DNA of 64,000 bases from Spisula solida (taxonomy: Eukaryota; Mollusca; Bivalvia; Venerida; Mactridae), in contig OX365962.1 of the NCBI GenBank assembly GCA_947247005.1, positions 4,933,201 through 4,997,200 on the forward strand, read 5' to 3'. The notes beneath the pieces are model-generated. The model was not told the origin of the DNA. It did no database searches and saw only the letters and a list, made by a program, of their open reading frames with translations. This document shows, piece after piece, positions 49,250 to 61,964 of this stretch. A program made the position numbers and the translations under genes. How positions within the stretch are numbered: position 1 is the stretch's first letter; the number at the start of each line of letters is the position of its first letter.

Positions 49250-52200
49250 ATGTTTTTTCTAGTATACACCAATATGTCAGGTAAGTATGTTGTTCTAGTA
49301 TACACCAATATGTCAGGTAAGTTTGTTGTTCTTGTATACACCAATATGTCAGGTAAGTTTGTAGTTCTAGTATACACCAATATGTCAGGTAAGTATGTTG
49401 TTGTAGAATACACCAATATATCAGGTAAGTATGTTCTTCAAGTATACACCAATATGACAGGTAAGTATGTTGTTTCTAGTATACTCCAATACGTCAGGTA
49501 AGTATTTTGTTTCTAGTATACACCAATATGTCAGGTAAGTTTGTTGTTTTTAGAATACACCAATATGTCAAGTTAGTAAGTTGTTTCTTGTATACCCCAA
49601 TATGTCAGGTAAGTATGTTGTTCTAGTATACCCCAATATATCTGGTAGGTATGTTGTTCTTGTATATCCCAATACGTAAGGTAAGTATATGGTTCTTGTA
49701 TACACTAATATGTCCGGTAAGTATGTTGTTCTTGTATACACCAATATGTCAGGTAAGTATGTTGTTCTAGTATACACCAATATGTCAGGTAAGTATGTTG
49801 TTCTAGTATACACCAATATGTCAGGTAAATATGTTGTTTCTAGTATTCACCAATATGTCAGGTAAGTATGTTGTTCAAGTATACACCAATATGTCAGGTA
49901 AGTTTGTTCTTTCTAGTATACTCCAATACGTCAGGTAAGTATTTTGTTTCTAGTATACACCAATATGTCAGGTAGGTATGTTGTTTCTAGTATACACCAA
50001 TATGTCAGGTAAGTATGTTGTTTCTAGTATACCGCAATATGTCAGGTAAGTATGTTGTTTCTAGTATACGCCAAAATGATAGGTAAGTATGTTGTTTCTA
50101 GTATACATAAATGTGTCAGGTAAGTATGTTGTTTCTAGTATACAGCAATGTGTCAGGTAAGTTTGTTGATCTAGTATACACCAAATGTCAGGTAAGTATG
50201 TTGTTTCTAGAATACACCAATACGTCAGGTAAGCATGTTGTTTCTAGTATACACCAATATGTCAGGTAAGTATGTTGTTTCTAGTATACACCAATATGTC
50301 TGGTAAGTTTGTTGTGTGTTGTTTGCACCAATATATCAGGTAAGTATGTTGTTTGTAGTATACACCTATATGTAAGGTAAGTATGTTGTTCTAGAATACA
50401 CCAATAGGTCAGGTAAGTTTGTTGTTCTAGTATACACCAATATGTCAGGTAAGTATGTTGTTCTAGTATACACCAATAAATATGTCAGGTAAGTATGTTG
50501 TTCTAGTATACACCAATATATCAGGTATGTGTGTTGTTTCTAGTATACACCAATAGGCCAGGTAAGTATGTTGTTCCAGTATACCCCAATATCTCAGGTA
50601 AGTTTGTTGTTCTAGTATACACCAATATTTCAGGTAAGTATGTTGGTCTAGTATACACCAATATGTCAGGTAAGTGTGTTGTTTCTAGTATAAACCTATA
50701 GGCCAGGTAAGTATGTTGTTCTAGTATACCCAATTTCTCAGGTAAGTTTGTTGTTCTAGTATACACCAATATGTCAGATAAGTATGTTGTTCTAGTATAC
50801 TCCAATATGTCAGGTAAGTATGTTGTTCAAGTATAAACCAATACGTCAGGTAAGTATGTTATTCAAGTATACACCAATATGTCAGGTAAGTTTGTTGTTC
50901 TAGTATACACCAATATGTCAGGTAAGTATGTTATGTGTAGTATACACCAATATGTCAGGTAAGTATGTTGTTTCTAGTATACACTAATATACCAGGTATG
51001 TATGTTGTTCTAGTATACACCAATATGTCAGGTAAGTATGTTGTTCTAGTATACACCGATTTGTCAGGTAAGTTTGTTGTTCTAGTATACACCAATGTGT
51101 CAGGTAAGTTTGTTGTTCTATTATACACCAATATGTCAGGTGAGTATGTTGTTCTAGCATACACCAATTTGTCAGGTAAGTATGTTGTTCTAGTATACAC
51201 CAATATGTCAGGTAAGTATGTTGTTTCTAGTATACACCAATATGCCAGGTATGTATGTTGTTCTAGTATACACCAATATGTCAGGTAAGTATGTTGTTCT
51301 AGTGTACATCAATTTGTCAGGTAAGTTTGTTGTTCTAGTATACACCAATGTGTCAGGTAAGTTTGTTGTTCTAGTATACACCACTATGTCAGGTAAGTTT
51401 GTTGTTCTTGTATACACCAATATGTCAGGTAAGTATGTTGTTCTAGTATACACCAATATGTCAGGTAAGTATGTTGTTTTAGTATACACCAATATGTCAG
51501 GTAAGTTTGTTGTTCTAGTATACACCAATATGTCAGGTAAGTATGTTTTTTCTAGAATACACCAATATGTCAGGTAAGTTTGTTGTTCTAGTATACACCA
51601 ATATGTCAGGTAAGTATGTTTTTTCTAGTATACACCAATATGTCAGGTAAGTATGTTGTTCTAGTATACACCAATATGTCAGGTAAGTTTGTTGTTCTTG
51701 TATACACCAATATGTCAGGTAAGTTTGTAGTTGTAGTATACACCAATATGTCAGGTAAGTATGTTGTTCTAGAATACACCAATATATCAGGTAAGTATGT
51801 TCTTCAAGTATACACCAATATGACAGGTAAGTATGTTGTTTCTAGTATACTCCAATACGTCAGGTAAGTATTTTGTTTCTAGTATACACCAATATGTCAG
51901 GTAAGTTTGTTGTTTTTTGAATACACCAATATGTCAAGTTAGTAAGTTGTTTCTTGTATACCCCAATATGTCAGGTAAGTATGTTGTTCTAGTATACCCC
52001 AATATATCTGGTAGGTATGTTGTTCTAGTATATCCCAATACGTAAGGTAAGTATATGGTTCTTGTATACACTTATATGTCCGGTGAGTATGTTGTTCTTG
52101 TATACACCAATATGTCAGGTAAGTATGTTGTTCTAGAATACACCAATATGTCAGGTAAGTATGTTGTTCTAGTATACACCAATATGTCAGGTAAGTATGT

Positions 52201-52830
52201 TGTTCTAGTATACACCAATATGTCAGGTAAATATGTTGTTTCTAGTATTCACCAATATGTCAGGTAAGTATGTTGTTCAAGTATACACCAATATGTCAGG
52301 TAAGTTTGTTGTTTCTAGTATACTCCAATACGTCAGGTAAGTATTTTGTTTCTAGTATACACCAATATGTCAGGTAGGTATGTTGTTTCTAGTATACACC
52401 AATATGTCAGGTAAGTATGTTGTTTCTAGTATACCGCAATATGTCAGGTAAGTATGTTGTTTCTAGTATACATAAATATGTCAGGTAAGTATGTTGTTTC
52501 TAGTATACAGCAATGTGTCAGGTAAGTTTGTTGATCTAGTATACATCAAATGTCAGGTAAGTATGTTGTTTCTAGAATACACCAATACGTCAGGTAAGCA
52601 TGTTGTTTCTAGTATACACCAATATGTCAGGTAAGTATGTTGTTTCTAGTATACACCAATATGTCTGGTAAGTTTGTTGTGTGTTGTTTACACCAATATA
52701 TCAGGTAAGTATGTTGTTTGTAGTATACACCTATATGTAAGGTAAGTATGTTGTTCTAGAATACACCAATAGGTCAGGTAAGTTTGTTGTTCTAGTATAC
52801 ACCAATATGTCAGGTAAGTATGTTGTTTCT
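49250..52830 (+). repeat. Duplicated block pair (offset about 2366)
   Basis: 49250-50460 matches 51616-52830 at offset 2366, later about 2326 after a unit loss near 52455. Both share rare variants such as AAGTTAGTAAGTTG, GTAAGTATATGGTTC and AAATGTCAGG. In addition, 50400-51480 matches 43800-44880 at offset 6598. Confidence 0.8.
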
Positions 52831-55800
52831 AGTATACACCAATATATCAGGTAAGTGTGTTGTTTCTAGTATACACCAATAGGCCAGGTAAGTATGTTGT
52901 TCCAGTATACCCCAATATCTCAGGTAAGTTTGTTGTTCTAGTATACACCAATATTTCAGGTAAGTATGTTGGTCTTGTATACACCAATATGTCCGGCAAG
53001 TGTGTTGTTTCTAGTATACACCTATAGGCCAGGTAAGTATGTTGTTCTAGTATACCCAATTTCTCAGGTAAGTTTGTTATTCTAGTATACACCAATATGT
53101 CAGATAAGTATGTTGTTCTAGTATACTCCAATATGTCAGGTAAGTATGTTGTTCAAGTATAAACCAATACGTCAGGTAAGTTTGTTGTTCTAGTATACAC
53201 CAATATGTCAGGTAAGTTTGTTGTTCTAGTATACACCAATATGTCAGGTAAATATGTTGTTTCTAGTATTCACCAATATGTCAGGTAAGTATGTTGTTCA
53301 AGTATACACCAATATGTCAGGTAAGTTTGTTGTTTCTAGTATACTCCAATACGTCAGGTAAGTATTTTGTTTCTAGTATACACCAATATGTCAGGTAGGT
53401 ATGTTGTTTCTAGTATACACCAATATGTCAGGTAAGTATGTTGTTTCTAGTATACACCAATATGTCAGGTAAGTATGTTGTTTCTAGTATACACTAATAT
53501 ACCAGGTATGTATGTTGTTCTAGTATACACCAATATGTCAGGTAAGTATGCTGTTCTAGTATACACCAATTTGTCAGCTAAGTTTGTTGTTCTAGTATAC
53601 ACCAATGTGTCAGGTAAGTTTGTTGTTCTAGTATACACCAATATGTCAGGTGAGTATGTTGTTCTAGCATACACCAATTTGTCAGGTAAGTATGTTGTTC
53701 TAGTATACACCAATATGTCAGGTAAGTATGTTGTTTCTAGTATACACCAATATGCCAGGTATGTATGTTGTTCTAGTATACACCAATATGTCAGGTAAGT
53801 ATGTTGTTCTAGTATACACCAATATGTCATGTAAGTATGTTTTTTCTAGTATACACCAATATGTCAGGTAAGTTTGTTGTTGTAGTGTACACCAATATAT
53901 CAGGTAAGTATGTTGTTCTAATATACACCGATATGTCAGGTAAGTATGTTGTTCTAGTAAACATCAAATGTTAGGTAAGTGTGTTGTTTCTAGAATACAC
54001 CAATATGTCAGGTAAGTATGTTGTTCTACTATACACCAATATGTCAGGTAAGTTTGTTGTTCTAGTATACACCTATATGTCAGGTAAGTATGTTGTTCTA
54101 GTGTACACCAATATGTCAGGTAAGTATGTTGTTTCTAGTATACACCAATATGTCAGGTAAGTATGTGGTTTCTAGTATACACCAATGTGTTTGGTACGTT
54201 TGTTGTTTCTAGTATACAACAATATGTCAGGTAAGTATATTGCGTGTAGTTTACACCAATATGTCAGGAAAGTGTTTTGTTTCTAGTATACCCCAATATG
54301 TCAGGTAAGTATGTTATTCAAGTATACACCAATATGTCAGGTAAGTATGTTGTTTGTAGAATACAACAATGTGCCAGGTTCGTTTGTTGTTTCTAGTATA
54401 CATCAATATATCAGGTAAGTATGTTGTTTCTAGTATACACCAATATGTCAGATAAGTATGTTGTTTCTAGTATACACCACTATGTCAGGTAAGTATGTTG
54501 TTTCTAGTATACACCAATATGTCAGGTAAGTGTGTTGTTTCTAGTATACACCAATATCTCAGGTAAGTTTGTTGTTCTAGTATCAACCAATATTTCAGGT
54601 AAGTATGTTGTTCTAGTATACACCAATATGTCAGGTAAGTATGTTGTTCTAGTGTACAACAATATGTCAGGTAAGTATGTTGTTCTAGTGTACAACAATA
54701 TGTCAGGTAAGTATGTTGTTCTAGTATACATCAAATGTCAGGTAAGAGTGTTATTTCTAGTATACACCAATATGTCAGGTAAGTATGTTGTTTCTAGTAT
54801 ACACCAATATGTCAGGTAAGTATGTTGTTTCTAGTATACACCAATGTGTCAGGTACGTTTGTTATTTCTAGTATTCACCAATATGTCAGGTAAGTAGGTT
54901 GTTCTAGTATACACTAATGTGTCAGGTAAGTATGTTGTTTCCAGTATACACCAATATGTCAGGTAAGTATGTTGTTCTAGTATACACCAATATGTCAGGT
55001 AAGTATGTTGTTCCTAGTATACACCAATATGTCAGGTAAGTATGTTGATGTAGTATACACCAATTTATCAGGGAAGTTTGTTGTTCTAATAAACACCAAT
55101 ATGTCAGGTAAGTATGTTGTTCTAATGTACACCAATATGCCAGGTATGTATGTTGTTCTAGTATACAACATTATGTCAGGTAAGTATATTGTTCTAGTTT
55201 ACACATATATGTCAGGTAAGTATGTTGTTAGTAGTATTCAACAATATGTCAGGTAAGTATGTTCTTTCTAGTTTACCCCAATATGTCAGGTAAGTATGTT
55301 ATTCAAGTATACACCAATATGTCAGGTAAGTACGTTGTTTGTAGTATGCACCAAAATGTCAGGTAAGTATGTTGTTCTTGAATACACAAATATGTCAGGT
55401 AAGTATGTTGTTTGTAGTATACACCAATATGTCAGGTAAGTATGTTGTTTGTAGTATACACCAAAATGCCAGGTAAGTATGTTGTTCTAGTATTTACCAA
55501 TATGTCAGGTATGTGTATTGTTTCTAGTATACGCCAATATGACAGGAAAGAATGTTGTTCTAGTATACACCAATATGTCAGGTAAGTTGGTTGTTTTAGT
55601 ATACACCAATATGTCTGGTAAGTATGTGGTTCTAGTATACCCCAATATGTCAGGTAAGTATTTTGTTTTAGTATACACCAATTTGTCAGGTAAGTTTGTT
55701 GTTCTAGTATACACCAATATGTTAGGTAAGTATGTTGTTTCCAGTATAAACCAATATGTCAGGTAAGTATGTTGTTCTAGAGTACAACAATATGTCAGCT

Positions 55801-57540
55801 AAGTATGTTGTTCTAGTATACATCAAATGTAAGGAGAGTGTGGTGTTTCTTGTATACACCAATATGTCAGGTAAGTATGTTGTTTCCAATTTACACCAAT
55901 ATGTCAGGTAAGTATGTTATTTCCAATTTACACCAATATGTCAGGAAAGTATGTTGTTTCTAGTATACCCCAATATGTCCGGTAAGTATGTTATTCAAGT
56001 ATACACCAATATGTCAGGTATGTATGTTGTTTGGAGTATACACCAATATTTCAGGTAAGTATGCTGTTCTAGAATACACCAGTATGTCAGGTAAGTATGT
56101 TGTTTCTAGTATATACCAATATGTCAGGTAAGTATGTTGTTTCTAGTATACACCAATGTGTCAGGTACGTTTGTTATTTCTGGTATACACCAATATGTCA
56201 GGTAAGTATGTTGTTTGCAGTATGCACCAATATGTCAGGTAAGTATGTTGTTTCTAGTATACACCAATATGTCAGGTAAGTATGTGGTTTCTAGTATACA
56301 CCAATATGTCAGGTAAGTATATTGTTTGTAGTATACACCAATATGTCAGGTAAGTATGTTGTTTGTAGTATACACCATAATGCCAGGTAAGTATGTTGTT
56401 CTAGTATACACCAATATGTTAGGTAAGTGTGTTGTTTCTAGTATTCGCCAATATGGCAGGAAAGTTGGTTGTTCTAGTATACACCAATATGTCAGGTAAG
56501 TATATTGTTCTAATATACACCAATATGTCAGGTAAGTATGTTGTATGTAGTATTAACCAATATGTCAGGTAAGTTTGCTGTTCTAGTATACACCAATATG
56601 TCAGGTAAGTATGTTAATTCTAGTATACACCAATATGTCAGATAAGTTGGTTGTTCTAGTATACACAAATATGTCAGGTAAGTATGTTGTTTCTAGTATA
56701 CACCAATTTGTCATGTAAGTATGTTGTTCTAGTATACACCAATGTGACACGTAAGTATGTTGTTTCTAGTATACACCAATATGTCAGGTAAGTATGTTGA
56801 TGTAGTATACACCAATATGTCAGGTAAGTATGTTGATGTAGTATACACCAATATATCAGGTAAGTTTGTTGTTCTAGTATACACCAATATGTCAGGTCAG
56901 TATGTTGTTTCTAGTATACACCAATATGTCAGGTAAGTATGTTGTTTCTAGTATACACCAATATGTCAGGTAAGTATGTTGTTCTAATATACACCAGTAC
57001 GTCAGGTACGTATGTTATTTCTAGTATACACCAATATGTCAGGTAAGTATGTTGTTTCTAGTATACACCAATATGTCAGGTAAGTATGTTTTTCTAATAT
57101 ACACCAATACGTCAGGTATGTATGTTGTTTCTAGTATACACCAATATGTCAGGTAAGTATGTGGTTTCTAGTATACACCAATATGTCAGGTAAGTATGTT
57201 GTTTGTAGTATACACCAATATGTCAGGTAAGTATGTCGTTTGTGGTATACACCAATATGCCAGGTAAGTATGTTGTTCTAGTATTCACCAATATGTCAGG
57301 TATGTTGTGTGTAGTATACACCAATATATCAGGTAAGTATGTTGTTTGTAGGATACACCAATATGTCAGGTAAGTATGTTGTTCTGATATTCACCAATAT
57401 GTCAGGTAAGTATGTTGTTTCTAGTATACACCAATATGTCAGGTAAGTATGTTGTTTCTAGTATACACCAATATGTCAGGTAAGTATGTTGTTTCTAGTA
57501 TACACCATTATGTCAGGTAAGTATGTTGTTTGTAGTACAC

Positions 57541-59580
57541 ACCAATATGTCAGTTAAATATGTTGTTCTAGTATACACTAATATGTTAGGTAAGTATGTT
57601 GTGTGTAGTATACACCAATATGTCTGGTAAGTATGTTGTTCTAGTAAACACCAATGTGTCAGGTAAGTATGTTGTTTTGATATTCACCAATATGTCAGGT
57701 AAGTATGTTGTTTCTAGTATACACCAATATGTCAGGTAAGTATGTTGTTTCTAGTATACACAAATATGTCAGGTAAGTATGATGTTCTAATATACTCCAA
57801 TACGTCAGGTACGTATGTTGTTTCTAGTATACACCAATATGTCAGGTAAGTATGTTGTTTCTAGTATACACCAATATGTGAGGTAAGTATGTTGTTCTAA
57901 TATACACCAATATGTCAGGTAAGTATGTTGTTCTAATAAACACTAATATGTCAGGTAAGTATGTGGTTCTAATGTACACCAATATGTCAGGTGAGTATGT
58001 TGTTCTAGTAAACACCAATATGTCAGGAAAGCATGTTGTTCTAGTAAACACCAATATGTCAGGTAAGTATGTGGTTTCTAGTATACACCAATATCTTAGG
58101 TAAGTATGTTGTTTCTAGTATACACCAATATGTCATGTAAGTATGTTGTTTCTAGTATACACCATAATGTCAGGTAAGTATGTTGTTTGTAATATACACA
58201 AATATGTCAGTTAAATTTGTTGTTCTAGTATACACCAATATGTCAGGTAAGTATGTTGTGTGTAGTATACACCAATATTTCAGGTAAGTATGTTGTTTCT
58301 AGTATACACCAATATGTCAAGTAAACATCTTGTTCTAGTATACACCAATGTGTCAGGTAAGTTTGTTGTTCTAATATACACCAATCTGTCAGGTAAGTTT
58401 GTTGTGTGTAGTAAACACCAATATGTCAGGTAAGTATGTTGTTTCTAGTATACACCAATATGTCCGGTAAGTCCGTTGTTCTAATATACACCAATATGTC
58501 AGGTACGTATGTTGTTTCTAGTATACACCAATATGTCAGGTAAGTATGTTGTTTCTAGTATACACCAATATGTCAGGTAAGTATGCTGTTCTAATATACA
58601 TCAATATGTCAGGTAAGTATGTTGTTCTAATATACACCAATATGTCAGGTAAGTATGTTGTTCTAATGTACACCAATATGTCAGGTGAGTATGTTGTTCT
58701 AGTAAACACCAATATGTCAGGTAAGTATGTTGTTCTAGTAAACACCAATATGTCAGGCAAGTATGTTGTCCTAGTATACACCAATATGTCAGATAAGTAT
58801 GTTGTTCTAGTATACACCAATATGTCAGGTAAGTTAGTTTTTTCCAGTATACACCAATAAGACAGGAAACTATGTTGTTTCTAGTATACACCAATTTGTC
58901 AGGTAAGTTGGTTGTTCTAGTATACACCAATATGTCAGGTCAGTATAATGTCCTAGTATACACCAATATGTCAGGTAAGTATGTTGTTTCTAGTATACAT
59001 CTATATGTCAGGTAAGTTTGTTGTTCTAGTATACACCAATATGTCAGGTAAGTATGTTCTTCTAATATACACCAATATGTCAGGTACGTATGTTGTTTCC
59101 AGTATACCCCAATATGTCAGGTAAGTATGTTGTTTCTAGTATACACAATATGTCAGGTAAGTATGTTGTTCTAATATACACCAATATGTCAGGTATGTAT
59201 GTTGTTCTAATATACACCAATATGTCAGGTAAGTATGTTGTTCAAATGTACACCAATATGTCAGGTAAGTATGTTGATTCTAGTATACACCAATATTTCA
59301 GGTTAGTATGTTGTTCTAGTATACTCCAATATGCCAGGTAAGTATGTTGTGTGTAGTATACACCAATATGTCAGGTAAGTATGTTGTTTCTACTATACAC
59401 CAATATGTCAGGTGAGTATGTTGTTCTAGTACACACCAATATATCAGGTAAGTATGTTGTTCTAGTATACACCAATATGTCAGGTAAGTATGTTGTCCTA
59501 GTATACACCAATACGTCAGATAAGTATGTTGATGTAGTATACACCAATATGTCAGGTAAGTATGTTGATGTAGTATACAC
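57541..59580 (+). repeat. Higher-order block, copy A
   Basis: About 2.0 kb of satellite matches 61965-64000 at a constant offset of 4424 bp with very few differences by eye. It includes rare variants such as GTCAGTTAAATATG (57549 and 61973), TTGATATTCACC and CAAGTAAACATCTTG. The upstream boundary is near 57540. Confidence 0.9.
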
Positions 59581-61964
59581 CAATATATCAGGTAAGTTTG
59601 TTGTTCTAGTATACACCAATATGTCAGGTCAGTATGTTGTTTCTAGTATACACCAATATGTCAGGTAAGTATGTTGTTTCTAGTATACACCAATATGTCA
59701 GGTAAGTATGTTGTTCTAATATACACCAATACGTCAGGTACGTATGTTGTTTCTAGTATACACCAATATGTCAGGTAAGTATGTTGTTTCTAGTATACAC
59801 CAATACGTCAGGTAAGTATGTTTTTCTAATATACACCAATACGTCAGGTATGTATGTTGTTTCTAGTATACACCAATATGTCAGGTAAGTATGTTGTTTC
59901 TAGTATACACCAATATGTCAGGTAAGTATGTTGTTCTAATATACACTAATATGTAAGGTAAGTATGTTGTTCTAATGTACACTAATATGTCAGGTGATTA
60001 TGTTGTTCTAGTAAATACCAATATGTCAGGTAAGTATGTTGTATGTAGTATACAACAGTATGTCAGGTAAGTATGTTGTTTTTAGTATACACCAATAAGT
60101 CAGGTAAATATGTTGTTCTTGTATACACCAATATGTCAGGTAAGTATGTTGTTTCTAGTATACACCAATATGTCAGGTAAGTATGTTGTTTGTAGTATAC
60201 ATCAATATGTCAGGTAAGTAGGTTTTTCTAATATTCACCAATATGTCAGGTAAGTATGTTGTGTGTACTATACACCAATATGTCAGGTAAGTGTGTTGTT
60301 TCTAGTGTACACCAATATGTCAGGTAAGTATGTTGTTGTAGTATACACCACTATGTCAGGTAAGTATTTTGTTCTAGTTTACACCAATATGTCAGGTAAG
60401 TATGTTGTTTCTAGTGTACACCTATATGTCAGATAAGTTTGTTGTTCTAGTATACACCAATATGTCAGGTAAGTATGTTGTTTCTAGTATACACCAATAT
60501 GTCAGGTAGGTATGTTGTTTCTGGTATACACCAATATGTCAGGTAAGTATATTGTTTTAGTTTACACCTATAGGTCAGGTAAGTATGTTGTGTGTTGTAT
60601 ACACCAATATGTCAGGTAAGTATGTTGTTTGTAGTATACACCAATATGTCAGGTAAGTATGTTGTTTCTTGTATACACCAATATGTCAGGTAAGTTTGTT
60701 GTTCTAGTATACACCAAGATGTCAGGTAAGTATGTTGTTTCCAGTATACACCAATATATCAGGTAAGTTTGTTGTTCTAGTATACACCAATATGTCAGGT
60801 TAGTGTGTTTTTTCTAGTATACACCTATAGGTCAGGTTAGTATGTTGTTCTCGTATACATCAATATGTCAGGTGAGTATGTTGTTCTAGTATGCATCAAT
60901 ATGTTAGGTAAGTATGTTGTTCTAGTACACCACTATATGTCAGGTAAGTATGTTGTTCTAGCATAAACCAATATGTCAGGTAAGTATGGTGTTCTAGTAT
61001 ACCCCAATATGTCAGTTAAATATGTTGTTCTAGTACACCCCAATATATCAGGTAAGTATGTTGTTCTAGTATACCCCAATATGTCAGGTAAGTATGTTGT
61101 TTGTAGTATATACCAATATGTCAGGTTAAGTATGTTGTTCTGGTATACACCAATATGTCAGGTAAGTATGTTGTTTCTAGTATACACCAATATGTCAGGT
61201 AAGTATGTTGTTCTAGTATACACCAATGTATCAGGTAAGTTTGTTGTTCTAATGTACACCAATCTGTCAGGTAAATTTGTTGCGTGTAGTATACACCAAT
61301 ATGTCAGGTAAGTACATTTGTATGTTGTTTCAAGTATACACCTATAGGTCAGGTACGTATGTTGTGTGTTGTATACACCAATATGTCAGGTAAGTATGTT
61401 GTTTGTAGTATACACCAATATGTCAGGTAAGTATGTTGTCTCTAGTATACACGAATATGTCAGGTAAGTATGTTGTTCTAGTATACACCAATATGTCAGG
61501 TAAGTTTGTTGTTGTTCTAGTATACACCATAATGTAAGGTAAGTATGTTGTTTCATGTATACACCAAGATGTCAGGTAAGTTGGTTGTTCTAGTATACAC
61601 CAATCTGTCAGGCAATTTTGTTGTGTTTAGTATACACCAATATGTCAGGTAAGTATGTTGTTTCTGGTATACACCTATATGTCAGGTAAGTTTGTTGTTC
61701 TAGTATACACCAATATGTCAGGTCAGTATGTTGTTTCTAGTATACACCAATATGTCAGGTAAGTATGTTGTTTCTAGTATACACCAATATGTCAGGTAAG
61801 TATGTTGTCCTAGTATACACCAATATGTCAGGTAAGTATGTTGTTTCTAGTATACACCTATATATCAGGTAAGTTTGATGTTCTAGTATACACCAATATG
61901 TCAGGTAAGTATATTGTTCTAGTTTACACCTATAGGTCAGGTAAGTATGTTGTGTGTTGTATAC